This document shows positions 46,285-57,790 of a stretch of DNA of 64,000 nucleotides, piece after piece. This DNA is from Chimonanthus salicifolius. Lineage: Eukaryota; Streptophyta; Magnoliopsida; Laurales; Calycanthaceae. Every line of letters starts with the position of its first letter. Position 1 is the stretch's first letter. The stretch is from NCBI GenBank assembly GCA_013350335.1, contig CM023539.1:16952223-17016222 (forward strand), given 5' to 3'. The position numbers were made by a program, and so were the translations under genes. The notes beneath the pieces were generated by a model. The model had not been told where the DNA came from. It worked only from the letters and a program-made list of their open reading frames with translations, and did no database searches.

Positions 46285-46416
46285 TCACTCGTCGCAAGCG
46301 ATGTACCTGTTAAAATCTCCCTTTGGACAATCAAGCCACTTGTGTTGCATCTCTTTGCACCATATACACTTTACCTCTAAAGTTACTGCTTCACGTCATA
46401 GCTCCTCGGAGGCCAT
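46285..46416 (-). pseudogene. Mini-gag zinc-knuckle ORF
   Basis: The minus-strand frame of 44 codons starts ATG at 46416 and ends TGA at 46285-46287. It encodes a perfect CCHC knuckle (C17, C20, H25, C30; words CIWCKEMQHKWLDC) with basic flanks. Codon 7 is TGA, which breaks the frame; a CGA-to-TGA change is a simple explanation. It begins about 35 bp after the primer site, so this knuckle is effectively the whole protein. A nucleic-acid-binding role is inferred from the family. Too short for usual ORF cut-offs. Confidence 0.72.
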
Positions 46417-46450
46417 CTCCTTTCCTTGTGCGCTGCGGTTTGTCGGTGTT

Positions 46451-46469
46451 GAACCTGCTCTGATAACCA
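46451..46469 (-). promoter_or_regulatory. Primer binding site of the miniature element
   Basis: The minus strand reads TGGTTATCAGAGCAGGTTC, the initiator Met-tRNA site with one inserted T and one missing C, two bases after the LTR end GGTGACA. Confidence 0.8.
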
Positions 46470-46652
46470 CTTGTCACCGGGTAAACGAATCATTCGTCAA
46501 TTCAACCCGTGCGGCACTCACTTGAACCGTTCGTCGTCAAGCGAGTCAGCCTTACAACCAGTATAGTTACTCTTTGGACCAAGGTGAGGAAACCAAACCA
46601 AGTACATCCTTGAACACAAGTTGAAGGAGAGATATGAATGCCAAGAATGCAT

Positions 46653-49080
46653 TGTTGTGTTTTAAATTTACTCACAAGCATACGGACTATTTATAATATA
46701 GTGTTATGAGTACGAGGTTGAACCCACTAGAAATTTATGGAAAATATACCAGAATATATGCCATTGAAATTATATAGTTTTAAAATTATAAAATCTTGAA
46801 ATAAAATCTACTAATAACTTCTGAACTTAGAAATAAATCAAGATCTAGATTTATTCTAAATATAGAAAATCAATGCTAAAATTAGAAACAATATCTAAAT
46901 TTAAAAATTAAGCAATTAAGAACATAAAATTCATAGAAAATCTATATGAATCGAGTTTCATAGAATTTACTTAATTTTGGTGGACTTAACTTAGAAAATT
47001 GTAAACAACCTAATTTTAACTTGGGATTACAAAATTAAGAAACTCAGATCAAAATTCCAATCTAGTTTCAAATAGCACAAGAATCGAATTTTATAACAAC
47101 AAATTAAAATAAAATAAATAACCTAATTATTTACATATTTCTAATTGGATTGAAATAAGCGCTTGAGATGACATCATATCCTATACTGTACGATAAATAA
47201 AATCAAGACCTAGACCATGAGCTCTCTAAAATTAACAAACATATATTCAAGTTTTTCATTCATTATAATTCTAATTAAGAAAATTATGCATTTCATTAAA
47301 TAAGAAATTTCAATTTAAGTCTAAGGCCTAGGGAGAATTTCTTAAAACCGGCTACTCTTAATAAGATTCTTAGATTGGAAAAATCCAGTTCCACCAATCC
47401 TGAACATGAGCTACTTTCATTGAAAATCTTAGAATAATTTTCAACGTAAATTCATGAAAAGAATTAAAATATAATCAAACAATCATCGTTCAATATTCAA
47501 AAATTGGAAAATCACAAATCTAAAAGATTACCTAGAATTTTATTCAATGGGAAAATAAATGAAAGAATTACAACACACTGGAATTTAAAAAAAAATACAA
47601 GATTATAAAGGGAAATCGAAAACACCAACCTGAAAACCCAATGCAATATTCGAACTTCACTTACAAATTCTTGATCTCCTCTTCTCCTTCTTCAATGCAC
47701 ACGTTAGCCTCTTGCTCAATTCAATCATTATCTAACTCAAGCCATCAATTTATAGAGTTTAGAGGGGATGAATTTAGAAAGACAAGTGAGTCCCTCCAAA
47801 TGTCAGTCGATCCTTATGTATGGCCAACTCTTCTTAGTTTTTATTTTTTCCATCCGTCTATTGATAGCTTTGGCCGAATCCTTCTCTTTTCACGGCAACT
47901 TTCCTCTATTCTTTCGTTAGCTGCAGCCACCGTCCCTTCTATTCTCTGCTTCTCTTTCCATTTTATTTATTCCTTCTTTTTACTCTCATTCGTTGAATGG
48001 GTTCCTTGAAACCCATCTCTTCCACGTTGCTGCTATTGTTGTCACCATTGGGATTGGGCAGATCCCCTTTCTTGCTGTTGTGTTTCACAACCAGCCACAC
48101 ATACATCCCATGAAAACGCTGCTCTGATTTCTTTGTCAAGCTGCAGTTTTTTTTTCTGTTCTCGCAAGGTGTTGCTACTGCTAATTGCTTCTCTGTTTAC
48201 TGCTTTTATTTCCTTGACTTGCTGTCTGATGTTTCTCTGTATTTGCTAGCTTGATTCACACATTGCTGCCAAACCGCTTGAACAGATCTGCTCTAGAAGG
48301 TTGCTTCGCTGGAACACTAGTTGCTGCTGTTATTCAGTCGGTGATTGGCTGCTGCTGTATTTTTCTTGATTCTTTAGAATCCACAACCTCTTTAATTGGC
48401 TGCTGTCTTCATTTTTATTTAATTTTACTGCCTTGCAACGCTGCTTCTGTCCCTTGGATTATCTCTGCAGCTGGCTGCTTTCAAATTGCTGGTCTGCTTT
48501 TGCTTTTCGTGCTTGGCTGTTTGCAACTTAGGATTGCAGCCATAACACCTCTGCTGCTTGGTTTTTCTTTTGCAACATCAGATCCAGCCTCTGTTTGCTT
48601 AAGAGGGAATTAAAACCAACAATGGAAAAAACCTTGGTGCTGTTTGAATTTTTTTCAGCAACATCTCTCTGATTTCTTTCTTGCAAAACCAATCACGCCA
48701 ACAACACTTCAGCTCTCTCTTCTTATTGCTGCTGTATTTTTTTTTCTCTTCCTTGTTTCTTTCTCTACATTCTTAATCTCCTTGCTGACGTTTCAGATTT
48801 GCTGCTTGAAAAGTTTTGACAGATCTTGCTAGAAAATTCCTCGTCCGTGCTCCCCCTTTTTGCACGCTGCCGTTGCACGAGTGCTTTTGTTGTTGCAACG
48901 CTATTTGATGGCTGTTGTTGCAACACTTTTGATTTGTAATTCTCAACAAATCTACATTCAAGAGGAAGAGGAAAGAATAGATGAAAATAAAATAAAAGAA
49001 AAGCCTGCTGATTACCTTTGCCTTCTCTTTGCATTCAGCTCCACGAGTAACCATGCTGGGCAAGTGGCAGAGTAAAAACT
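46653..49080. other. Probable dispersed repeat, AT-rich then TGC-rich
   Basis: It opens with CTCACAAGCATACGGACTATTTATAATAT and GTACGAGGTTGAACCCACTAG. These resemble the stretch CAAGTG.ACGGA...GTACGAGGTCGAACCCAC that recurs near the ends of many plant retroelements (from memory). 46700-47640 is about three-quarters A/T. 47640-49060 is pyrimidine-rich with many GCTGCTG/TTGCTGC words. Frames there (122 aa at 47641, 120 aa at 48251, 96 aa minus at 48773) lack domains. A long LTR or leader of an unrecognised element is the best guess. Confidence 0.45.
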
Positions 49081-50360
49081 TGTTGGAATTATTAGAGTTA
49101 TTAACTAATTAGAATTATTAGTTTGGATTTACCTCTAATTAAGAGGTGTATTTGATTTATAATTAGTTTAGAGCTTGAGTTTGATTGTGATAGCCTTAGG
49201 GTTGACTAGAGCTATATATACATGTAATAGCATAGGTATTTAATACAATATACTAATTTATTATTTTTTCTACATGGTATCAGTCAAACTTCGATCCAAC
49301 TGAGTGAGCCTTCAATATACGAGCATCTTCTTCTCTCCCTCTACCGGAGGAGATAATCAGCAGAGGGAGGGAGGGAGGGGCATCTATCTAAGACGACTTT
49401 CCCGTCGCTTGTATTTGGTTCGTAGTAAGAGGGTTTATAGATCTCCGTAAAGTCTCTCTTATCTGCGTCTGCTAGATGCCTCTTCTTTTTGCCTTCCCTC
49501 TCTGAGAATAACGAGAATCTAGATCTGTTTATTTCTGCATCCGTGAGTGGCTTAGCACCACAGCATTTTTTTTCGATTGGGTTTCCTACCGTTGCCTCCA
49601 ACTGTTTCGCTGCTAGATCTAAGCCCCTTGCGTTTCGGGCTTCCATCAGATCTAGCTAGTGCTCTCTTAGATCTAGATGTGCTGCCGTCGGGATCAACAA
49701 CCTCTGCTCGGCTGATAACACCATCTCCTGAGCCTTGTCTTGCCCCAGGTCCCTGTCGTACTGTTTCCGCTTCTTGTTGGCTCGGGGGTTCTTGTTTGCA
49801 AGTGCTGATCTGTTCTCAATATTCTCTTTTTCACTCTCTACTGTTGTGCCTTGGTTTCAGACCACGTTTCGGAGAGTGTGGATCTGCCATTCTTATCAGC
49901 CAGAGGAGATCCTTTTGTGTTTTCAGATCTCCAGCAACAGAGCCGCCTCTCTACATACCAGATCTGTTGTGTGCACTCCCTGTCATTTTGCAGCTAATCA
50001 ACGCGGCCACTTCAACACATATTTGCAGCCAGTCAACGTTGCCTCTTCAACAAAATTTTAGTAGTCAACTAGCGTGCTGCTTCTCCAACAAATCTTCATG
50101 GTCAGTCGGTGTGCCACTTTTGCAGTTCACCCACCGTTTTTTCACATTTCAAGCTTCGCGTGCATTCACTCTTTAGATTGCGGGGGCGTGTTGGAATAAT
50201 TAGAGTTATTATCTAATTAGAATTATTAGTTTGGATTTACCTCTAATTAAGAGGTGTATTTGATTTATAATTAGTTTAGATTTTGAGTTTGATTGTGATA
50301 GCTCTAGGCTCAGCTTGAGACTATATATATATATAATAGCATGGTATTCAATATATTAAT
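49081..50360 (+). mobile_element. Small non-autonomous copia-like LTR element
   Basis: 5' LTR 49081-49274 (194 bp, TGTTGGAATT to TTCTACA), primer site TGGTATCAG at 49275, interior of 914 bp, polypurine tract GCGGGGGCG at 50180-50188, and 3' LTR 50189-50360. The LTRs are nearly identical (shared GAATTATTAGTTTGGATTTA) except that the 3' copy lacks its last part. A TATATATA box is in each LTR. The interior has no gag or pol. A 199-codon plus frame at 49577-50176 fills most of it but has no known domain and a skewed Ser/Leu/Cys content. Confidence 0.85.
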
Positions 50361-50841
50361 TGGAGGATGCAAATATATGCTTATGGATTATGTTATTGGA
50401 TTATGGGTTTTTGGATTATTGGTGGATCAATGTATGTAATGTCTAAATTTATGGACCTATGTTTATGGACCTAAGATTATAAGTCATTTAAATGGAGAAG
50501 ATGAGAAATGAAATATCATAGGTTCGGCCATGGTGTATGGCTGAACCACATGAATCTTGTTAGTGGGTTATTTATTAGCCTAATCATATTTTAAATGAAT
50601 AAAATGGACAGCTATAGATTAAGCAATGGCATGGATGTAATAAAGGGTGAAAGTGATGGATCATGGGTTCGGCCATAGTGTATGGCCGAACCCCATGAGG
50701 AATGTTTTATGGACTTAGACATTACTGTAAATCGAATGGGACATGGTTTTAATTGATTGATATATTATAAGGTAACGGGACCTCACAAGGTGTGTACGAT
50801 CGTGAGCAGTTACCGGATGAAACGCAAGGACACGATAGTGG
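50361..50841 (+). mobile_element. LTR-M: left-truncated Ty3/gypsy LTR, first part
   Basis: Begins in mid-LTR directly after the broken copia-like LTR. Two GGTTCGGCC hairpins lie at 50521-50548 and 50667-50695. It ends with AGTGG, the LTR-L target duplication. Confidence 0.82.
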
Positions 50842-53800
50842 TGTAATGGCCCGGAATTTGTAAAAGAATATATATGTGGTTATTTATTTATTTTAATGGT
50901 AGAAATTGGAAATTTGATGGAATAAATGGTGAATGGATCAAAATATGGAGAAAGGCCCAAGTATGGCCCAATGGACCATGGATTGGATTTAAAATCATTT
51001 AAAGGGTCAATGATGGTCAATTGGGCCAAGGATGGTCAAATTGGGCCCAATACCCATTTGGGATCCAATGGATCAAAATGATGTAAGCTCTAAGGTAAAT
51101 GGATAGGAGGTGAATGTAATTGGGCCATGGGCCCAATGGTGATCCAACTAGTTGGAATGGAATTAGTTAAATTTAAATCACCTAAGTTGGTGATGGAATT
51201 GATTAAAGTGACATGCCCGAGTGGGACCCACCTCCACCTCACCAAGTGAGGTGGCGTGTGGACCAAGGATTGGTGGGGCCAACCACCATGGTTGAATTGG
51301 TCAACCATGGGTGGAACAATGGGCTTAGGTTAAATAGGAAATAATTAACCTAAGTTAATTATCTAGTTAATTGATTAAATAAACTAAACAAATGGTGGTC
51401 AAAGGGGTCAAAAGGTGGAAGACCAAAACACCTCATTCCAAGCTTAAAAGAAAAACGTTGGCTTGGTGGTGGTTATCCCAACCACCACCATAAAGCATGA
51501 AAAATATCTTATGTATGGTAGATGATTGATTTAATTATTAGGGTTTATAAAAATGGAAGACAATGAGGGTGGTTAATGATTTTAGGGTTTTAAATGATTA
51601 AATGTGGGTAATTTTGAAGGGGTTTTTAAATGAGGAAAAACCATGGAGAGGTTTTATGGATGGAATGATTTTGAACCCTAGGATAATAGGGGTAAAATAT
51701 GGAAGAATGGTGGGGAAGATTGGTAATGTTGATGAACTCCAAATGATGAACGTAATGTTGAAAAGAAAAGGGAATTATGGCTAAGATTGATGGACCCTAA
51801 ATATATCAAATAATGATAAGGAATGATAAATTAAATGTATGGTTTAGATTCTCTCAATGGAGGGACTTGTGATGGAGTCCAATGATGTAAATGGACCCAA
51901 GAAAAATGGAGAAAGAGACATCATGGGTTCGGCCATGGTGTATGGCCGAACCCATGACCCAATTGTAGATCATTTTTGGTCTAAGATTAATGTGTATGTA
52001 TATGCTTAAATTAATGGAATTAGGTTAATTAGATGGTTGAGGTAAGCGGTATTGTGATATGGTTGATGGATCAATTATGGACTCAAGATGTGGCTAAGAA
52101 TGATGATTCAATTATAAGTCATTTTTATGGGCTAAGAAAGGGTTTATGTATGTAGTTAATTAATGTAGATTAAGTTAAGAAAAAAAGGTTGTTTTAATGA
52201 TATTATGGCATGATTAAATGGGTCACTAATGGACTTGAGTGTATGGTTCAATTATGAATAAAGATGTACATGGTTAAGTGAATGATTAACCATGGAAAAA
52301 GAGGTAGTGGAAAAATCGTAAATAATGGCCAAATTCAAGAACTCCATGAGAAATGATCATGGACTTAAGTGTAATTATGGTAACCTTAAGTATGTGATTA
52401 ATAAAGCCTAGGGTGGCTGATTTATAAGACTTATGAGATTAAAAGGTTTAATAGATTAAATGGGACCCACAAAACCTAGTTAGTGAGGTTCGGCCAGGGT
52501 GTATGACCGAACCCCGCTAAGGTCTGATTAATGGACTTAAAAGGTTAAAAACATGGACTAATTATTAATATATAATAAGGTACTGGACATCGCAAACGGT
52601 GCGCGATCGGCGACCGGGTCTATCGGACGGAAACGAAAGGAAGGACGTTAGTAGGTATTTGGTAGGATTCCTACCTTTTTGTAAGCCATTGATTATGTGA
52701 TGGTTTCTTTAATTTATTTTGGAAATTATATGGTTTGTTTTATGATGGCTTTGTAAGATTATGATTTATGTAAATTATATGGCATAATGCAAGGCTATGA
52801 ATTATATGCTAAGTTATGAGTTCTATATTAAGGCTATGGATTATACATATTACATTAGCATAATACATCTACATCTCATGTATGGTATGGGCGGGAAAAT
52901 AATGAAACTGGAGTCCATGCTCCGTCGAGGTGACCGAGAAACAGACATGGGGATAGTTTGATATGCTATAACCAGAGTCAATGCTCCGTCGGGGTGACCG
53001 AAAAGCAGACATGGGGATATTTTAATATGTTGAGATATAACCGGAGTCTATGCTCTGTCGGGGCGACCGAAAAGCAGACATGGGGATATTTTGATATGTT
53101 GAGATATAACTGGAGTCCATACTCCGTCGGGGAGACCGAAAAGCAGACATGAGGATATTTTGATATGTTGAGCTATAACCGGAGTCCATGCTCTGTCGGG
53201 GCAACCGAGAAGCAAACATGGGGATATCATGATGGTATGGATGATGGGTGGGACACATGACATAAGACACCCATGACATTACATTCATTTTATGGTTTCG
53301 TTTTATTACTATCTATGTTCTTGTTATCACTAATCCATGTGTTAGCCCTACTCGGAGTCCTACTGAGCGCGTTGTCTAACGCCCTACTTCTACCCTAGCT
53401 GATGACGCAGGAGATGGCGCAGCGGAAGGGCGCGATGGAAGCCAAGCTTAGGAGCTTGGGGAGGCGGCTACTTAATTTATTTAAATTTGTTTTGGAAATG
53501 TATTTGAGTAGCCTAACTTGTCGAAAATGTATATTTTAAGTTTACTTGCTATGTTTTGGATTTTATTTTGGTCGTTGTAATTTTGAGGTATCTTAATAAT
53601 TAAATGAATCTTCTTCCATGTTATCTAAAATTTGTAGGTTAGTCTCTATTATCATTCCGCATTTAATTTAATATTCCTCGAGCTTACTTCTACGTGTGAA
53701 CCATTCTCCGTGGACTTCGTTTCACGCACACGTAGGATTGGCCAGTTAAGGGCCGGGCTTTAGAAGCTCGGACTTAACTGGCGTCGTGACGTTCCGCGCC

Positions 53801-53864
53801 CTTTATCACTTTCATTTAAAAAAAATAGACACTGATTTTAGTGTGAAAAGGGGCGGGCGTTACA
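50842..53864 (+). mobile_element. LTR-L: complete solo Ty3/gypsy LTR
   Basis: TGTAATGGCCCGGAATTTG to GGGCGGGCGTTACA, 3023 bp, with perfect target duplication AGTGG (50837-50841 and 53865-53869). Same 5' subtype as LTR-C. Two GGTTCGGCC hairpins (51923-51955 and 52488-52517), a GGTAGGATTCCTACC palindrome near 52660, and a five-unit tandem repeat. No gene. Confidence 0.92.
52905..53225. repeat. 64-69-bp tandem repeat in LTR-L, five units
   Basis: GGAGTCCATGCTC-type units at 52910, 52974, 53043, 53112 and 53181. Same family as at 234, with the highest copy number in the window. Confidence 0.9.
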
Positions 53865-54823
53865 AGTGGTCTTTGGTAGGATTCTACCTCTTTGGAACCA
53901 TGGGTTTATGTACAATGTTTTTATCTTATTTTGATGAATTTATGTTGTAAAAGATATGTTTCAAATGTGAGTTTTAATGCTATGTTTACAATATAAAATA
54001 GTATGTGTTTCATTAGCATCTCATGCATGGCATGGGGTGAAAGATATGTAACCGGAGGGGCCACACTCCGTCGGGGCATCCGGAAAACCTATGTGGGATA
54101 CCTTGATGTGCATTTCTATCAAGAAGAAACCGGAGGAGCCACACTTCATCGGGGCATCTGAAAGACCTATGTGGGGGTACTTATATGTACTTGTGATGGG
54201 TGTGACTCATTACATTTGATATCATGGCATGGCATGGTTTATATGGTTTTTGACATTATGATATTATTATATATGTTTTGTACTAACCATGTGTTAGCCC
54301 TAAATGGAATACCTACTGGGCACGTTGTTCTAAGGCCCTACTTCTACCCTAGTGTATAATATAGGAAACGAGGGGAACGATGAACGCGAAAAGGACCAAG
54401 CATAGGAGCTTGGATACTTTTAGTTTATATTTTGATTAAGTTACTTATGGACTTGTAATTTGAGTAACTAGATTTCAGGCATGTAATCATTTAGATAATT
54501 TGCTATGGTTGGATGTTTATTTGGATAATTATGTTATGATTAATTATGATTAAAAACTTAACGTACTTTGCTATCTAAAATGGAATAGAATTATGTTCTA
54601 TTATAATTCCGCAGTTATGATTTTAATCCGCATGTGTATATTGTTATGTGTGAACCGTTTTTATGGACTTAATCCATGCACACATAGGGTTGGCCAGTTA
54701 AGGGTTGGACTTTAGAAGTTCGAACTTAGCTCGCGTCGTGATGTCCCGCTCTCTATCACTCTTTATAAAAAAGAAATTAGACTTGATTTTCGGAAAGCGA
54801 GTGAAAAAGGACAGGGCGTTACA
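53865..54823 (+). mobile_element. LTR-M: 3' part
   Basis: Resumes after LTR-L. It contains two CCGGAGG.GCCACACT units (about 54051-54180), the TACTGGGCACGTTG block, the CCAAGCATAGGAGCTTGG hairpin, and the end AGGGCGTTACA at 54823. It directly abuts minus-strand gag sequence. Confidence 0.85.
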
Positions 54824-55572
54824 CGCATTGTCTCTGTCATCTCCTGCTCCGCTATGGTAGTTCTACTGACCACCTCCGCCAGTGTAGGTACCTTGAAGAT
54901 AGTCACCTTAGCCCTAATGCTCGGTCGAAGGCCCTGCTCAAATTTGCGAGCCCTTCTATATTCCGTGTCCACCATGTATAAGGCATAACAAGATAGACGG
55001 AGGAACTCCTGATGGCACTCTGCCACATTCATGGCGCCTTATACCAAAGACAAGAAGGCTTGGGTGTGGCGTTCCTTCTCCTCTTCTGGAAAGTAGTGAT
55101 CCAGAAACATAGTCGAGAACTGCTCCCATGTCATCGTAGTCCTTTCCCCTTCCGGAATCAATGCCTGCTGTCGCTCTATCATTTCCCACCATTTGCCGGC
55201 ATCATCAATCAATTGTGACGTAGCCAGCAATATCCTATCTTCATTATCGGAGATCTTCAGTAGTGTCAAGATCTGGGTAATTTTCCTCAACCAGTTATCC
55301 GCTCCGGCAGGTCCTTCTTTCCCTTTGAAGTAAGGGGGACTCTACTGCTGAAAGTCTCTAACCATCTTCTGCTCATTTGCCTCGTTAGTGGTCTCATTTA
55401 TGTTTCCGTTCATATGTTGTTGAATAACGGAAGTGACCACCGCTTGTACCAAGTTCTGTAGCTCAGGAGGTACCACGAGAATGTTCACGCTATTCTGCCC
55501 CTCCTCTTGGTGTGGTTGTTGCACCTCTTCATCCACATGAGGGTTTTGTCGGGTTCCTCTTCTCGGAGGCAT
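54824..55572 (-). pseudogene. Ty3/gypsy gag, truncated
   Basis: The minus-strand frame from ATG at 55572 (MPPRRGTRQNPH) stays in one frame to the LTR-M junction at 54824. Two in-frame stops interrupt it, near 55340 (TAG after FQQ) and 55040 (TAA after LSLV). Core words LLKISDNEDRILLATSQL and FSTMFLDHYFPEEEKER match the other gag at 13758-14539. The zinc knuckle and all of pol are missing beyond the junction. The second stop fits C-to-T change. Same family as the LTR-E element but a separate copy, less decayed. Confidence 0.9.
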
Positions 55573-56066
55573 TTTCCTAAGTCATTGAAAACACCATTGA
55601 CTTAGATTCTTCGTAAAGTTTCGTGTTTACATATTTTGGGGAAATTGCCAAATAAACACCCTTATTTTTTGGGGAAACTTCTTAAGTATCAAGTGTTGTT
55701 TCTCAATTTGGGGAAATCGGGGAAATGTCTCCTAGTTTGCTATGTTAGATAAATCCATCACTGTTTCTCAATTTGGAGAAAAATCATTGATGTTTCTCTT
55801 TTTCGGGGAAATATGTCCTATTTTACTATGTTTGTTAAATCCAATTTATAGTAACTGTCCTTCCCTTGATATCATTTCTTTTTCGTCAAGTGTTGCTCTC
55901 ATATTAAATGCTTCAGTCTGAGTCTAACAAAGTAAATTGATCCGGCCCCCGTACAGCAGACTCCGAAGATTTGGTCAATTGGGATTCTTATCTTGTCAGT
56001 GAGACATGATACCGTCTTAATCTTACTTCGAAAGATTCATCCTTCCGGTTTCGCTCTGATACCAAC
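55573..56066 (-). other. 5' leader of the LTR-O element with repeated GGGGAAA
   Basis: Untranslated leader on the minus strand. TTTTGGGGAAA, TTTGGGGAAATC, CGGGGAAATG, TTTGGAGAAAA and TTCGGGGAAAT (plus-strand reading, 55637-55830) repeat at irregular spacing. The LTR-E element leader has weaker copies. Confidence 0.65.
56053..56064 (-). promoter_or_regulatory. Primer binding site, initiator Met-tRNA
   Basis: The minus strand reads TGGTATCAGAGC, two bases after the LTR-O end TTACA. Confidence 0.93.
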
Positions 56067-57790
56067 TGTAACGCCCTGCCCTTTTTCACTCGCTGAAAAT
56101 CAGAGTATTTTTTTTTTGAAAAGAAAGAGTGATAGAAGCGGGACGTCACGACACGAGCTAAGTCCGAGCTTCCAAAGCCCGACCCTTAACTGGCCAACCA
56201 TACATGTGCGTGGACTAAGTCCACTAAAACGGTTCACACGCAATAAGGCTAAGCTTGCAGAATTAAACATAGTGCGGAAATTATAATAGATTTCTATCCT
56301 ATCCAATTTTAAATAGCAAGGAAGTCTATCACTTAATAATAATCAACACAAGTTAAAATGTCCAAAATTAAAATCCAAAGCATAGCAAATAGTCTAAGTT
56401 ATTACAGTCCCAAATATTAACTACTCAAATTACATTGTTCATAATAAAAACTTAAATGAAATGAAACTAGATTATCCAAGCTCCTAAGCTTGGCTCCGAT
56501 CGCGTCCTTCGCTCCGTCCATTCCTGTGTCATCGTCTAAAGTAGAAGTAGGGTGTTAGACAACGCCCCCAGTAGGTACTCCGAGTAGGGTCTAACACATG
56601 AGTTAGTATAAAAATCACATAGATACATATAATATCAAAACCATGCAAGTCAATGCCATGCCATGGGTGTCATATGCCATGAATCCCACTCATCATCCAT
56701 ATCACAATCACATAGTATTCCTCTTGATGGATAATCCACATCAAGGTATTGTCATGACTCCCCACGAATGTCTTATCGGTCCCATAGAACAGAGCGTGGA
56801 CTCCGATTACATTTCAAATACAATATATCTCTCCCCACGAATACCTTATTGGACCCACCGAACGGAGCGTGGACTCCGATTACATTTCAAATACAGTATA
56901 TCTCTCCCCACGAATACCTTATCAGTCCCACCGAATGGAGCGTGGACTCCGGTTACAATTCAATCATACATCCATTGGAATCAGTGTGGATTCCTCCCCA
57001 CGATTGTTTAACGAAAATTCGAATGGAGCGTGCACTCCCGTCATTTGATCCCTCCCATGCCATGCATGAGACGCAAGTGCAAACATGCTATATAATAATA
57101 AACATCATAGCATTAAAATCCCATAGTTGAAACATAGAACTTTGATACCAAAATTAACATAGAAGTAAAAACATCACATGTACATATTCCATGGTTTCCA
57201 CTAAGGTAGAAATCCTACCAACGACCAAATATTGTGTCCTTGCATTTTCGTCCAAAAACCGCTCACCAATCTCGTCAAGCCGATCGTACGCCCGTTTGTA
57301 AAATCCCGTTACCTTATTACATTTAACACATATACATACATCAATTTGCTGATCCATTTAATTCCATCAACCCCTACATCATCCTAGGTTCATCTCCCTT
57401 TACCATCCTAGTCTTTCATCCGGTTAATTCCCCTAAGAGGTTTCCATCATACATTGGGGCTGAACCATGTTTAAGTCCTCAACAAAAACTCATTAATGGG
57501 GTTCGGCTATACAACATGGCCGAACCTCACTCTCTTGGTTTTGGGCCCCTCTTTTTAGTCCTTGATCATTTTAATCAATGTGGGTCCAACATCATTCCAT
57601 CTTTGGATTTATTAATCCAATCACATAGGTTAATCATTTAACTTGATAAAAGCAACCTGAGTCCATAAGATATTCTCCATGGGGTTAATCATACACCCAT
57701 GTTCGTGAAAGTCCTTCATGGGGTTCGGCCATACCACATGGCCGAACCCATGGTTCCTTATTTTTATCATTTCCCATTTTAGCTACCATT
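56067..57790 (-). mobile_element. LTR-O: 5' LTR of a minus-strand Ty3/gypsy element, inner part
   Basis: The LTR end lies at 56067 (plus strand TGTAACGCCCTGCCC). LTR-N interrupts it at 57790 with duplication CCATT, and it resumes at 61243-63331. Total about 3.8 kb. It contains four worn ~75-bp tandem units (56760-57045), a GGTAGAAATCCTACC near-palindrome (57204) and GGTTCGGC hairpins (57498-57530 and 57718-57750). Confidence 0.9.
57498..57750. repeat. GGTTCGGCCAT hairpins, inner LTR-O
   Basis: Two inverted repeats at about 57498-57530 and 57718-57750, upstream (in LTR sense) of the core promoter region. The array continues after LTR-N at 61394. Confidence 0.85.

Larger units (their letters stand above)
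45724..46652 (-). mobile_element. Miniature LTR retrotransposon with gag knuckle (TR-GAG-like)
   Basis: Two direct repeats, 45724-45902 and 46472-46652, read alike (TGTCA.GGG.TAA.CGAATC, then GAACACAAGTTGAAGGAG). They are the ends of two minus-strand LTRs. The left, 3' LTR extends to about 46230 and has a TATA box (TATAAAAGGA, 46051-46060 on the minus strand). The right, 5' LTR is cut at ~46652. Between them lie a Met-tRNA primer site and a 44-codon ORF with one zinc knuckle. The interior is only about 240 bp. No pol. It is non-autonomous and resembles the TRIM/TR-GAG class. Confidence 0.8.

Noticed and set aside
47641..49063. Several 90-122-codon frames, possible secreted proteins
   Set aside because: Hydrophobicity comes from T-rich sequence; frames overlap on both strands and lack motifs or splice support.
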